Assembly (NCBI RefSeq): GCF_051014685.1
Contig: NW_027479279.1
Span: 102,668 to 166,667 of the forward strand
Direction of reading: 5' to 3'
DNA length: 64,000 nucleotides
DNA from: Ptiloglossa arizonensis
Taxonomy: Eukaryota > Arthropoda > Insecta > Hymenoptera > Colletidae
The notes under the pieces are model-generated. The model was not told the DNA's origin and did not search any database. It saw only the letters and a program-made list of their open reading frames with translations. Numbering within the stretch: the first letter of the stretch is position 1; each line of letters begins with the position of its first letter. The translations under genes were made by a program, and so were the position numbers. Below are positions 1-13,180 of the stretch, piece after piece.

Positions 1-2742
1 TATAACGTATAACGTACAACGTTTAACGTATAACGTATAACGTAGAACGTTTAACGTACAACGTATATCGTATAACGTACAACGTATAACGTATAACGTA
101 TATCCTATAACGCATAACGTATAACGTATAAGATATAACGTATAACGTATAACGTATAACGCATAACGTATAACGTATAACGTATAACGTATAACGTATA
201 ACGTATAACGTATTACTTATAACGTATAACGTATAACGTAGAACGTACAACGTATAACGTATAACGTATATCCTATAACGCATAACGTATAACGTATAAC
301 GTATAACGTATAACGTATAACGTAGAACGTATAACGCATAACGTACAACGTATAACGTATAACGTATATCCTATAACGCATAACGTATAACGTATAACGT
401 ATAACGTATAACGTATAACGTATAACGTATAACGTGTAACGTATAACGTATAACGTATAACGTATAACGTGTAACGTATAACGTATAACGTATAACGTAT
501 AACGTATAACGTAGAACGTATAACGTATAACGTATAACGTATAACGTATGACGTATAACGTATAACGTACAACGTTTAACGTATAACGTATAACGTAGAA
601 CGTATAACGTACAACGTATAACGTATAACGTACAACGTATAACGTATAACGTTTATCCTATAACGCATAACGTATAACGTATAAGGTATAACGTATAACG
701 TATATCCTATAACGCATAACGTATAACGTATAACGTATAACGTATAACGTATAACGTATAACGTATAACGTATAACGTATAACGTATAACGTATATCGTG
801 TAACGTATAACGTATAACGTATAACGTATAACGTATAACGTATAACGTATAACGTACAACGTTTAACGTATAACGTATAACGTAGAACGTATAACGTATA
901 ACGTACAACGTATAACGTATAACTTATATCCTATAACGCATAACGTATAACGTATAACGTATAACGTATAACGTATAACGTATAACGTATAACGTGTAGC
1001 GTATAACGTATAACGTATAACGTATAACGTATAACGTATAACGTATAACGTATAACGTATAACGTATAACGTATAACGTATAACGTATAACGTATAACGT
1101 ATGTCGTATAACGTATAACGTATAACGTATAACGTATAACGTATAACGTATAACGTATAATGTATAACGTATAACGTATAACGTATAACGTATAACGTAT
1201 AACGTATAACGTATAATGTATAACGTATAACGTATAACGTATAACGTATAACGTATAACGTATAACGTATAACGTATAGCGTCTAACGTATAACGTATAA
1301 CGTATAACGTATAACGTATAACGTATAACTTATAACGTATAACGTATAACGTATAACGTATAACGTATAACGTACAACGTTTAACGTATAACGTATAACG
1401 TAGAACGTATATCCTATAACGTATATCCTATAACGCATAACGTATAACGTATAACGTATAACGTATAACGTATAACGTATAACGTATAACGTATAACGTA
1501 TAACGTATAACGTATAACGTATAACGTATAACGTATGTCGTATAACGTATAACGTATAACGTATAACGTATAACGTATAACGTATAACGTATAATGTATA
1601 ACGTATAACGTATAACGTATAACGTATAACGTATAACGTATAACGTATGACGTATAACGTATAACGTACAACGTTTAACGTATAACGTATAACGTAGAAC
1701 GTATAACGTACAACGTATAACGTATAACGTACAACGTATAACGTATAACGTATATCCTATAACGCATAACGTATAACGTATAACGTATAACGTATAACGT
1801 ATAACGTATAACGTATAACGTATAACGTATAACGTATAACGTATAACGTATAACGTATAACGTATAACGTACAACGTATAACGTATAGCGTACAACGTAT
1901 ATCCTATAACGTATATCCTATAACGCATAACGTATAACGTATAAAGTATAACGTATATCCTATAACGCATAACGTATATCCTATAACGCATAACGTGTAG
2001 CGTATAACGCATAACGTATACATTATAACGTATAACGTATAACGTGTAACGTATAACGTGTAACGTATAACGTATAACGTATAACGTATAACTTATAACG
2101 TATAACGTATAACGTATAACGCATAACGTATAACGTATAACGTATAACGTATAACGTATAACGTATAACGTACAACGTTTAACGTATAACGTATAACGTA
2201 GAACGTATAACGTATAACGTATAACGTATGACGTATAACGTATAACGTACAACGTTTAACGTATAACGTATAACGTAGAACGTATAACGTACAACGTATA
2301 ACGTATAACGTATAACGTATAACGTATAACGTATAACGTATAACGTATAACGTATGACGTATAACGTATAACGTATAACGTATAACGTATAACGTATAAC
2401 GTATAACGTATAACGTATAACGCATAACGGATAACGTATAACGTATAACGTATAACGTATAACGTATAACGTATAACGCATAACGGATAACGTATAACGT
2501 ATAACGTATAACGTATAACGTACAACGTTTAACGTATAACGTATAACGTATAACGTACAACGTATAACGTATTACGTATATCCTATAACGTATAACGTAT
2601 AACGTATAACGTATAACGTATAACGTATAACGTATAACGTATAACGTATAACGTATAACGTATAACGTATAACGTATAACGTATAACGTATAACGTATAA
2701 CGTATAACGTATAACGTATAACGTATAACGTATAACGCATAA
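1..2742. repeat. Irregular part of the satellite, no kilobase HOR recognised
   Basis: Heptamers with many scattered variants and repeated instances of the TATATCC/CATAACG cassette, but I could not align the block to itself at a kilobase period. Two local duplications are visible. The TATGTCG unit near 1101 and a TATAATG unit near 1158 recur 434 bp later near 1535 and 1592. A CATAACG-GATAACG pair near 2421 recurs 56 bp later near 2477. Both offsets are multiples of 7. No gene, RNA or regulatory element is seen. Confidence 0.8.
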
Positions 2743-2764
2743 CGTATAACGTATATCGTATAAC

Positions 2765-4038
2765 GAATAACGTATAACGTATAACGTATAACGTATAACG
2801 TATAACGTATAACGTATAACGTATAACGTATAACGTACAACGTTTAACGTATAACGTACAACGTAGAACGTATAACGTATAACGTATAACGTATAACGTA
2901 TAACGTATAACGTGTAACGTATAACGTATAACGTATAACGTATAACGTATAACGTATAACGTATAACGTATAACGTATAACGTATAGCGTATAACGTATA
3001 ACGTATAACGTATAACGTATAACGTATAAGGTATAACTTATAACTTATATCGTATAACGTATAACGTATAACGTATAACGTGTAACGTACAACGTATAAC
3101 GTATAACGTATATCCTATAACGCATAACGTATAACGTATAACGTATAACGTATAACGTATAACGTATAACGTATAACGTATAACGTATAACGTACAACGT
3201 TTAACGTATAACGTATAACGTAGAACGTTTAACGTATAACGTATAACGTATAACGTATGACGTATAACGTATAACGTATAACGTACAACGTTTAACTTAT
3301 AACGTATAACGTAGAACGTATAACGTACAACGTATAACGTATAACGTACAACTTATAACGTATAACGTATATCCTATAACGCATAACGTATAACGTATAA
3401 CGTATAACGTATAACGTATAACGTATAACGTATAACGTATAACGTATAACGTATAACGTATAACGTATAACGTATAACGTGTAACGTATAACGTATAACG
3501 TATAACGTATAACGTATAACGTATAACGTATAACGTATAACGGATGACGTATAACGTATAACGTACAACGTATAACGTATAACGTAGAACGTAGAACGTA
3601 TAACGTACAACGTATAACGTATAACGTACAACGTTTAACGTATAACGTATAACGTAGAACGTTTAACGTATAACGTATAACGTATAACGTATGACGTATA
3701 ACGTATAACGTACAACGTTTAACTTATAACGTATAACGTAGAACGTATAACGTACAACGTATAACGTATAACGTACAACTTATAACGTATAACGTATATC
3801 CTATAACGCATAACGTATAACGTATAACGTATAACGTATAACGTATAACGTATAACGTATAACGTATAACGTATAACGTATAACGTATAACGTGTAACGT
3901 ATAACGTATAACGTACAACGTATAACGTATAACGTATAACGTATAACGTATAACGTATAACGTATAACGTATAACGTATAACGTATAACGTATAACGTAT
4001 AACGTATAACGCATAACGTATAACGTATATCGTATAAC
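2765..4038. repeat. 1,274-bp HOR, copy 1 (full length)
   Basis: Full 182-heptamer unit. It carries, in order, the AATAACG start marker, TATAGCG near 2990, a TATAAGG and two units ending ACT near 3030-3050, the TATATCC/CATAACG cassette, a GATGACG segment near 3543, and a second TTTAACT cassette near 3720 with TGTAACG near 3891. It differs from copy 3 only by isolated substitutions where I compared them (for example TGTAACG versus TATAACG near 3080). Confidence 0.85.
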
Positions 4039-5130
4039 GAATAACGTATAACGTATAACGTATAACGTATAACGTATAACGTATAACGTATAACGTATAA
4101 CGTATAACGTACAACGTTTAACGTATAACGTACAACGTAGAACGTATAACGTATAACGTATAACGTATAACGTATAACGTATAACGTGTAACGTATAACG
4201 TATAACGTATAACGTATAACGTATAACGTATAACGTATAACGTATAACGTATAACGTATAGCGTATAACGTATAACGTATAACGTATAACGTATAACGTA
4301 TAAGGTATAACTTATAACTTATATCGTATAACGTATAACGTATAACGTATAACGTATAACGTACAACGTATAACGTATAACGTATATCCTATAACGCATA
4401 ACGTATAACGTATAACGTATAACGTATAACGTATAACGTATAACGTATAACGTATAACGTATAACGTACAACGTTTAACGTATAACGTATAACGTAGAAC
4501 GTTTAACGTATAACGTATAACGTATAACGTATGACGTATAACGTATAACGTATAACGTACAACGTTTAACTTATAACGTATAACGTAGAACGTATAACGT
4601 ACAACGTATAACGTATAACGTACAACTTATAACGTATAACGTATATCCTATAACGCATAACGTATAACGTATAACGTATAACGTATAACGTATAACGTAT
4701 AACGTATAACGTATAACGTATAACGTATAACGTATAACGTATAACGTATAACGTGTAACGTATAACGTATAACGTATAACGTATAACGTATAACGTATAA
4801 CGTATAACGTATAACGGATGACGTATAACGTATAACGTACAACGTATAACGTATAACGTAGAACGTAGAACGTATAACGTACAACGTATAACGTATAACG
4901 TACAACGTTTAACGTATAACGTATAACGTAGAACGTTTAACGTATAACGTATAACGTATAACGTATGACGTATAACGTATAACGTATAACGTATAACGTA
5001 TAACGTATAACGTATAACGTATAACGTATAACGTATAACGTATAACGTATAACGTATAACGTATAACGTATAACGTATAACGTATAACGTATAACGTATA
5101 ACGCATAACGTATAACGTATATCGTATAAC
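4039..5130. repeat. 1,274-bp HOR, copy 2 with a 182-bp internal deletion
   Basis: Collinear with copy 1 up to the TATGACG near 4969. The TTTAACT cassette and its TGTAACG unit are then missing, and a run of plain TATAACG units leads to the next AATAACG marker at 5131. The shortfall is 182 bp, exactly 26 heptamers, so the register is kept. This points to whole-unit loss by slippage or unequal exchange. Confidence 0.85.
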
Positions 5131-6404
5131 GAATAACGTATAACGTATAACGTATAACGTATAACGTATAACGTATAACGTATAACGTATAACGTATAAC
5201 GTACAACGTTTAACGTATAACGTACAACGTAGAACGTATAACGTATAACGTATAACGTATAACGTATAACGTATAACGTGTAACGTATAACGTATAACGT
5301 ATAACGTATAACGTATAACGTATAACGTATAACGTATAACGTATAACGTATAGCGTATAACGTATAACGTATAACGTATAACGTATAACGTATAAGGTAT
5401 AACTTATAACTTATATCGTATAACGTATAACGTATAACGTATAACGTGTAACGTACAACGTATAACGTATAACGTATATCCTATAACGCATAACGTATAA
5501 CGTATAACGTATAACGTATAACGTATAACGTATAACGTATAACGTATAACGTATAACGTACAACGTTTAACGTATAACGTATAACGTAGAACGTTTAACG
5601 TATAACGTATAACGTATAACGTATGACGTATAACGTATAACGTATAACGTACAACGTTTAACTTATAACGTATAACGTAGAACGTATAACGTACAACGTA
5701 TAACGTATAACGTACAACTTATAACGTATAACGTATATCCTATAACGCATAACGTATAACGTATAACGTATAACGTATAACGTATAACGTATAACGTATA
5801 ACGTATAACGTATAACGTATAACGTATAACGTATAACGTATAACGTGTAACGTATAACGTATAACGTATAACGTATAACGTATAACGTATAACGTATAAC
5901 GTATAACGGATGACGTATAACGTATAACGTACAACGTATAACGTATAACGTAGAACGTAGAACGTATAACGTACAACGTATAACGTATAACGTACAACGT
6001 TTAACGTATAACGTATAACGTAGAACGTTTAACGTATAACGTATAACGTATAACGTATGACGTATAACGTATAACGTACAACGTTTAACTTATAACGTAT
6101 AACGTAGAACGTATAACGTACAACGTATAACGTATAACGTACAACTTATAACGTATAACGTATATCCTATAACGCATAACGTATAACGTATAACGTATAA
6201 CGTATAACGTATAACGTATAACGTATAACGTATAACGTATAACGTATAACGTATAACGTGTAACGTATAACGTATAACGTACAACGTATAACGTATAACG
6301 TATAACGTATAACGTATAACGTATAACGTATAACGTATAACGTATAACGTATAACGTATAACGTATAACGTATAACGCATAACGTATAACGTATATCGTA
6401 TAAC
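5131..6404. repeat. 1,274-bp HOR, copy 3 (full length)
   Basis: Repeats the landmarks of copy 1 at an offset of 2,366 bp: AATAACG at 5131, GATGACG segment near 5909, TTTAACT cassette at 6086 and TGTAACG near 6258. It begins the second 1,274 + 1,092-type dimer. Confidence 0.85.
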
Positions 6405-7605
6405 GAATAACGTATAACGTATAACGTATAACGTATAACGTATAACGTATAACGTATAACGTATAACGTATAACGTACAACGTTTAACGTATAACGTACA
6501 ACGTAGAACGTATAACGTATAACGTATAACGTATAACGTATAACGTATAACGTGTAACGTATAACGTATAACGTATAACGTATAACGTATAACGTATAAC
6601 GTATAACGTATAACGTATAACGTATAGCGTATAACGTATAACGTATAACGTATAACGTATAACGTATAAGGTATAACTTATAACTTATATCGTATAACGT
6701 ATAACGTATAACGTATAACGTATAACGTACAACGTATAACGTATAACGTATATCCTATAACGCATAACGTATAACGTATAACGTATAACGTATAACGTAT
6801 AACGTATAACGTATAACGTATAACGTATAACGTACAACGTTTAACGTATAACGTATAACGTAGAACGTTTAACGTATAACGTATAACGTATAACGTATGA
6901 CGTATAACGTATAACGTATAACGTACAACGTTTAACTTATAACGTATAACGTAGAACGTATAACGTACAACGTATAACGTATAACGTACAACTTATAACG
7001 TATAACGTATATCCTATAACGCATAACGTATAACGTATAACGTATAACGTATAACGTATAACGTATAACGTATAACGTATAACGTATAACGTATAACGTA
7101 TAACGTATAACGTATAACGTGTAACGTATAACGTATAACGTATAACGTATAACGTATAACGTATAACGTATAACGTATAACGGATGACGTATAACGTATA
7201 ACGTACAACGTATAACGTATAACGTAGAACGTAGAACGTATAACGTACAACGTATAACGTATAACGTACAACGTTTAACGTATAACGTATAACGTAGAAC
7301 GTTTAACGTATAACGTATAACGTATAACGTATGACGTATAACGTATAACGTACAACGTTTAACTTATAACGTATAACGTAGAACGTATAACGTACAACGT
7401 ATAACGTATAACGTACAACTTATAACGTATAACGTATATCCTATAACGCATAACGTATAACGTATAACGTATAACGTATAACGTATAACGTATAACGTAT
7501 AACGTATAACGTATAACGTATAACGTATAACGTGTAACGTATAACGTATAACGTACAACGTATAACGTATAACGTATAACGTATAACGTATAACGTATAA
7601 CGTAT
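6405..7605. repeat. 1,274-bp HOR, copy 4, interrupted at its 3' end
   Basis: Follows copy 3 at an offset of 1,274 bp through the TTTAACT cassette at 7360 and the TGTAACG near 7531. At about 7605 a TATAGCG and TATAAGG landmark belonging to the early part of the next unit appears 973-980 bp after its counterpart at 6625, not at 1,274 bp. About 294 bp (42 heptamers) have been lost across the copy 4/copy 5 boundary. Confidence 0.75.
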
Positions 7606-7689
7606 AGCGTATAACGTATAACGTATAACGTATAACGTATAAGGTATAACTTATAACGTATATCGTATAACGTATAACGTATAACGTAT

Positions 7690-7940
7690 AACGTACAACG
7701 TTTAACGTATAACGTACAACGTAGAACGTATAACGTATAACGTATAACGTATAACGTATAACGTACAACGTTTAACGTATAACGTATATCCAATAACGCA
7801 TAACGTATAACGTATAACGTATAACGTATAACGTATAACGTATAACGTATAACGTACAACGTTTAACGTATAACGTATAACGTATAACGTATAACGTATA
7901 ACGTATAACGTATAATGTATAACGTATAACGTGTAACGTA
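7690..7940. repeat. 250-bp segment shared with 10140-10390 (offset 2,450 bp)
   Basis: The order of variants here is not found in copies 1-4 of the 1,274-bp HOR: a TACAACG-TTTAACG pair, TACAACG-TAGAACG, a second TTTAACG, a TATATCC followed by an AATAACG, then TATAATG and TGTAACG. The same order occurs at about 10140-10390, with TATAATG at 7911 and 10361, a difference of 2,450 bp (350 heptamers). It is a patch from another part of the array inside the HOR, suggesting gene conversion or staggered exchange. Confidence 0.75.
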
Positions 7941-7955
7941 TAACGTATAACGTAT

Positions 7956-8480
7956 AACGTACAACTTATAACGTATAACGTATATCCTATAACGCATAAC
8001 GTATAACGTATAACGTATAACGTATAACGTATAACGTATAACGTATAACGTATAACGTATAACGTATAACGTATAACGTATAACGTATAACGTGTAACGT
8101 ATAACGTATAACGTATAACGTATAACGTATAACGTATAACGTATAACGTATAACGGATGACGTATAACGTATAACGTACAACGTATAACGTATAACGTAG
8201 AACGTAGAACGTATAACGTACAACGTATAACGTATAACGTACAACGTTTAACGTATAACGTATAACGTAGAACGTTTAACGTATAACGTATAACGTATAA
8301 CGTATGACGTATAACGTATAACGTACAACGTTTAACTTATAACGTATAACGTAGAACGTATAACGTACAACGTATAACGTATAACGTACAACTTATAACG
8401 TATAACGTATATCCTATAACGCATAACGTATAACGTATAACGTATAACGTATAACGTATAACGTATAACGTATAACGTAT
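7956..8480. repeat. 1,274-bp HOR, copy 5 (3' part only)
   Basis: After the patch at 7690-7940 the variant order returns to that of copies 1-4: TATATCC/CATAACG near 7981, GATGACG near 8157 and the TTTAACT cassette near 8333. It ends when TATAGCG (near 8484) replaces the expected TGTAACG. Confidence 0.7.
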
Positions 8481-9284
8481 AACGTATAGCGTATAACGTA
8501 TAACGTATAACGTATAACGTATAACGTATAACGTATAACGTACAACGTATAACGTATTACGTATATCCTATAACGTATAACGTATAACGTATAACGTATA
8601 ACGTATAACGTATAACGTATAACGTATAACGTATAACGTATAACGTATAACGTATAACGTATAACGTATAACGTATAACGTATAACGTATAACGTATAAC
8701 GTATAACGTATAACGTATAACGTATAACGTATAACGTATAACGTACAACGTATAACGTATAACGTATATCGTATAACGTATAACGTATAACGTATAACGT
8801 ATAACGTATAACGTATAACGTATAACGTAGAACGTATAACGTAGAACGTATAACGTATAACGTATAACGTATAACGTATGATGTATAACGTATAACGTAC
8901 AACGTTTAACGTATAACGTATAACGTAGAACGTATAACGTACAACGTATAACGTATAACGTACAACGTATAACGTATAACGTATATACTATAACGCATAA
9001 CGTATAACGTATAACGTATAACGTATAACGTATAACGTATAACGTATAACGTATAACGTATAACGTATAACGTATAACGTATAACGTATAACGCATAACG
9101 TATAACGTATAACGTATAACGTACAACGTTTAACGTATAACGTATAACGTAGAACGTATAACGTATAACGTATAACGTATAACGTATGACGTATAACGTA
9201 TAACGTACAACGTTTAACGTATAACGTATAACGTATAACGTACAACGTATAACGTATAACGTATATCCTATAACGCATAACGTA
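8480..9284. repeat. Linker of mostly plain heptamers between two HOR blocks
   Basis: Largely uninterrupted TATAACG units (for instance about 8571-8740) with a few cassette variants, including TATTACG-TATATCC near 8545 and a TATATAC-like unit near 8985. I found no kilobase-scale partner for the whole stretch and nothing other than satellite. Confidence 0.7.
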
Positions 9285-9485
9285 TAACGTATAACGTATA
9301 ACGTATAACGTACAACGTCTAACGTATAACGTATAACGTATAACGTATAACGTACAACGTATAACGTATAACGTATAACGTATAACGTATAACGTATAAC
9401 GCATAACGTATAACGTATAACGTATAACGTATAACGTATAACGTATAACGTATAACGTATAGCGTATAACGTATAACGTATAACG

Positions 9486-9527
9486 ATTAACGTAAAACGT
9501 ATGACGTATTACATATTACGTATATCG
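9486..9527 (+). repeat. Six-unit variant cluster (diagnostic landmark)
   Basis: Six successive heptamers all differ from TATAACG: the first is ATTAACG, the second TAAAACG, the fourth TATTACA and the sixth TATATCG. It is the densest run of variants in the window. The same cluster occurs at 10669-10710, 18203-18244, 19190-19231, 27016-27057, 53273-53314, 62765-62806 and 63290-63331. In the third unit TATGACG is replaced by TATAACG at 27016, 62765 and 63290. A relative with TACAACG first and TACGACG third occurs 12 times in the 4,179-bp HOR array. Confidence 0.88.
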
Positions 9528-9849
9528 TATAACGTATAACGTATAACGTATAACGTATAACGTATAACGTATAACGTATAACGTATAACGTATAACGCAT
9601 AACGTATAACGTAAAACGTATAACGTATAACGTATAACGTATAACGTACAACGTTTAACGTATAACGTATAACGTAGAACGTATAACGTATAACGTATAA
9701 CGTATAACGTATGACGTATAACGTATAACGTACAACGTTTAACGTATAACGTAGAACGTAGAACGTATAACGTACAACGTATAACGTATAACGTACAACG
9801 TATAACGTATAACGTATATCCTATAACGCATAACGTATAACGTATAAGG

Positions 9850-10080
9850 TATAACGTATAACGTATAACGTATAACGTATAACGTATAACGTATAACGTA
9901 TAACGTATAACGTATAACGTATAACGTATAACGTATAACGTATAACGTATAACGTATAACGTATAACGTATAACGTATAACGTATAACGTATAACGTATA
10001 ACGTATAACGTATAACGTATAACGTATAACGTATAACGTATAACGTATAACGTATAACGTATAACGTATAACGTATAACG
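9850..10080 (+). repeat. Perfect run of 33 TATAACG units
   Basis: Between a TATAAGG unit (9843-9849) and a CATAACG unit (10081) all 231 bases are exact TATAACG copies. It is the longest uninterrupted run I located by eye. Comparable runs follow TATAAGG at 18567-18762 (28 units), 24048-24236 (27 units) and 60056-60265 (30 units), so long pure runs are tied to that position in the cassette. Confidence 0.85.
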
Positions 10081-10467
10081 CATAACGTATAACGTATAAC
10101 GTATTACTTATAACGTATAACGTATAACGTATAACGTATAACGTACAACGTTTAACGTATAACGTACAACGTAGAACGTATAACGTATAACGTATAACGT
10201 ATAACGTATAACGTACAACGTTTAACGTATAACGTATATCCAATAACGCATAACGTATAACGTATAACGTATAACGTATAACGTATAACGTATAACGTAT
10301 AACGTACAACGTTTAACGTATAACGTATAACGTATAACGTATAACGTATAACGTATAACGTATAATGTATAACGTATAACGTGTAACGTATAACGTATAA
10401 CGTATAACGTATAACGTATAACGTATAACGTATAACGTATAACGTATAACGTATAACGTATAGCGTA

Positions 10468-11230
10468 TAACGTATAACGTATAACGTATAACGTACAACG
10501 TCTAACGTATAACGTATAACGTATAACGTATAACGTACAACGTATAACGTATAACGTATAACGTATAACGTATAACGTATAACGCATAACGTATAACGTA
10601 TAACGTATAACGTATAACGTATAACGTATAACGTATAACGTATAGCGTATAACGTATAACGTATAACGATTAACGTAAAACGTATGACGTATTACATATT
10701 ACGTATATCGTATAACGTATAACGTATAACGTATAACGTATAACGTATAACGTATAACGTATAACGTATAACGTATAACGTATAACGCATAACGTATAAC
10801 GTAAAACGTATAACGTATAACGTATAACGTATAACGTACAACGTTTAACGTATAACGTATAACGTAGAACGTATAACGTATAACGTATAACGTATAACGT
10901 ATGACGTATAACGTATAACGTACAACGTTTAACGTATAACGTAGAACGTAGAACGTATAACGTACAACGTATAACGTATAACGTACAACGTATAACGTAT
11001 AACGTATATCCTATAACGCATAACGTATAACGTATAAGGTATAACGTATAACGTATAACGTATAACGTATAACGTATAACGTATAACGTATAACGTATAA
11101 CGTATAACGTATAACGTATAACGTATAACGTATAACGTATAACGTATAACGTATAACGTATAACGTATAACGTATAACGTATAACGTATAACGTATAACG
11201 TATAACGTATAACGTACAACGTATTACTTA
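10468..11230. repeat. 1,183/1,190-bp duplication, copy B
   Basis: Collinear with copy A: TACAACG-TCTAACG at 10494, the variant cluster at 10669-10710 and the TAGAACG-TAGAACG cassette near 10940. After the long plain run the TATTACT landmark comes 1,120 bp after its partner rather than 1,190 bp, so ten heptamers were lost from the plain run. Homology ends soon after. Confidence 0.83.
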
Positions 11231-11469
11231 TAACGTATAACGTATAACGTATAACGTATAACGTATAACGTACAACGTTTAACGTATAACGTATATCCTA
11301 TAACGCATAACGTATAACGTATAACGCATAACGTATAACGTATAACGTATAACGTATAACGTATAACGTATAACGTATAACGTATAACGTATAACGTACA
11401 ACGTTTAACGTATAACGTACAACGTAGAACGTATAACGTATAACGTATAACGTATAACGTATAACGTAC
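11230..11469. repeat. Mosaic heptamers before the 2.57-kb-offset duplication
   Basis: Plain units with a TTTAACG cassette, one TATATCC/CATAACG pair near 11290 and a TACAACG-TAGAACG pair near 11420. No gene or other element is seen. Confidence 0.7.
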
Positions 11470-13180
11470 AACGTATAACGTATAACGTATATCCAATAAC
11501 GCATAACGTATAACGTATAACGTATAACGTATAACGTATAACGTATAACGTATAACGTATAACGTATAACGTATAACGTATAACGTATAACGTATAACGT
11601 ATGACGTGTAACGTATAACGTACAACGATTAACGTATAACGTATAACGTAGAACGTTTAACGTACAACGTATAACGTATAACGTACAACGTATAACGTAT
11701 AACGTATATCCTATAACGCATAACGTATAACGTATAAGATATAACGTATAACGTATAACGTATAACGTATAACGTATAACGTATATCCTATAACGCATAA
11801 CATATAACGTATAACGTATAACGTATAACGTATAACGTATAACGTATAACGTACAACGTATAACGTATAACGTATATCCTATAACGCATAACATATAACG
11901 TATAACGTATAACGTATAACGTATAACGTATAACGTATAACGTATAACGTATAACGTATACCGTATAACGTGTAACGTATAACGTATAACGTATAACGTA
12001 TAACGTATAACGTATAACGTATAACGTATAACGTATAACGTATAACGTATAACGTATAACGTATAACGTATAACGTACAACGTTTAACTTATAACGTATA
12101 ACGTAGAACGTATAACGTACAACGTATAACGTATAACGTACAACGTATAACGTATAACGTATATCCTATAACGCATAACGTATAACGTATAACGTATAAC
12201 GTATAACGTATAACGTATAACGTATAACGTATAACGTATAACGTATAACGTATAACGTACAACGTTTAACGTATAACGTATAACGTATAACGTACAACGT
12301 ATAACGTATTACGTATATCCTATAACGTATAACGTATAACGTATAACGTATAACGTATAACGTATAACGTATAACGTATAACGTATAACGTATAACGTAT
12401 AACGTATAACGTATAACGTACAACGTTTAACGTATAACGTATAACGTAGAACGTTTAACGTACAACGTATAACGTATAACGTATATCCTATAACGTATAA
12501 CGTATAACGTATAACGTATAACGTATAACGTATAACGTATAACGTATAACGTATAACGTATAACGTATAACGTATAACGTATAACGTATAACGTATAACG
12601 TATAACGTATAACGTATAACGTATAACGTATAACGTATAACGTATAACGTATAACGTACAACGTTTAACTTATAACGTATAACGTAGAACGTATAACGAA
12701 CAACGTATAACGTATAACGTACAACGTATAACGTATAACGTATATCCTATAACGCATAACGTATAACGTATAACGTATAACGTATAACGTATAACGTATA
12801 ACGTATAACGTATAACGTATAACGTATAACGTACAACGTTTAACGTATAACGTATAACGTATAACGTACAACGTATAACGTATTACGTATATCCTATAAC
12901 GTATAACGTATAACGTATAACGTATAACGTATAACGTATAACGTATAACGTATAACGTATAACGTATAACGTATAACGTATAACGTATAACGTACAACGT
13001 TTAACGTATAACGTATAACGTAGAACGTTTAACGTACAACGTATAACGTATAACGTACAACGTATAACGTATAACGTATATCCTATAACGCATAACGTAT
13101 AACGTATAAGATATAACGTATAACGTATAACGTATAACGTATAACGTATAACGTATAACGTATAACGTATAACGTATAAC
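11470..13180. repeat. 1.7-kb direct duplication, copy 1 (partner 14035-15745)
   Basis: The variant order runs from a TATATCC-AATAACG near 11490, through TATGACG-TGTAACG at 11601, CATAACA pairs near 11805 and 11885, TATACCG near 11955 and TTTAACT at 12077 and 12661, to TATAAGA near 13108. It recurs downstream with the offset moving through 2,569, 2,583, 2,569, 2,562, 2,555, 2,548 and 2,562 bp. All steps are multiples of 7, so the copies differ mainly in the number of plain units between landmarks. Confidence 0.85.

Larger units (their letters stand above)
2743..8480. repeat. 1,274-bp higher-order repeat array with shortened copies
   Basis: A unit-start variant, AATAACG after a TATATCG, lies at about 2765, 4039, 5131 and 6405, giving spacings of 1,274, 1,092 and 1,274 bp (182, 156 and 182 heptamers). 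A second internal landmark, a GATGACG-containing segment, recurs with spacings of 1,274, 1,092, 1,274 and 973 bp. The unit is therefore 182 heptamers. One copy has lost 26 heptamers, and the last full-length copy runs into a rearranged segment. The pair 1,274 + 1,092 = 2,366 bp is itself duplicated, so a dimer containing the shortened copy was probably amplified. Homology fades near 8480. Confidence 0.88.
9285..10130. repeat. 1,183/1,190-bp duplication, copy A
   Basis: Starts with a TACAACG-TCTAACG pair at 9311, then CATAACG, TATAGCG, the six-unit variant cluster at 9486-9527, a CATAACG, TAAAACG, the TAGAACG-TAGAACG cassette near 9750 and a 33-unit perfect run. The same order begins at about 10468. 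The offset is 1,183 bp before 9596 and 1,190 bp after it, so copy B carries one extra heptamer. Confidence 0.85.
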
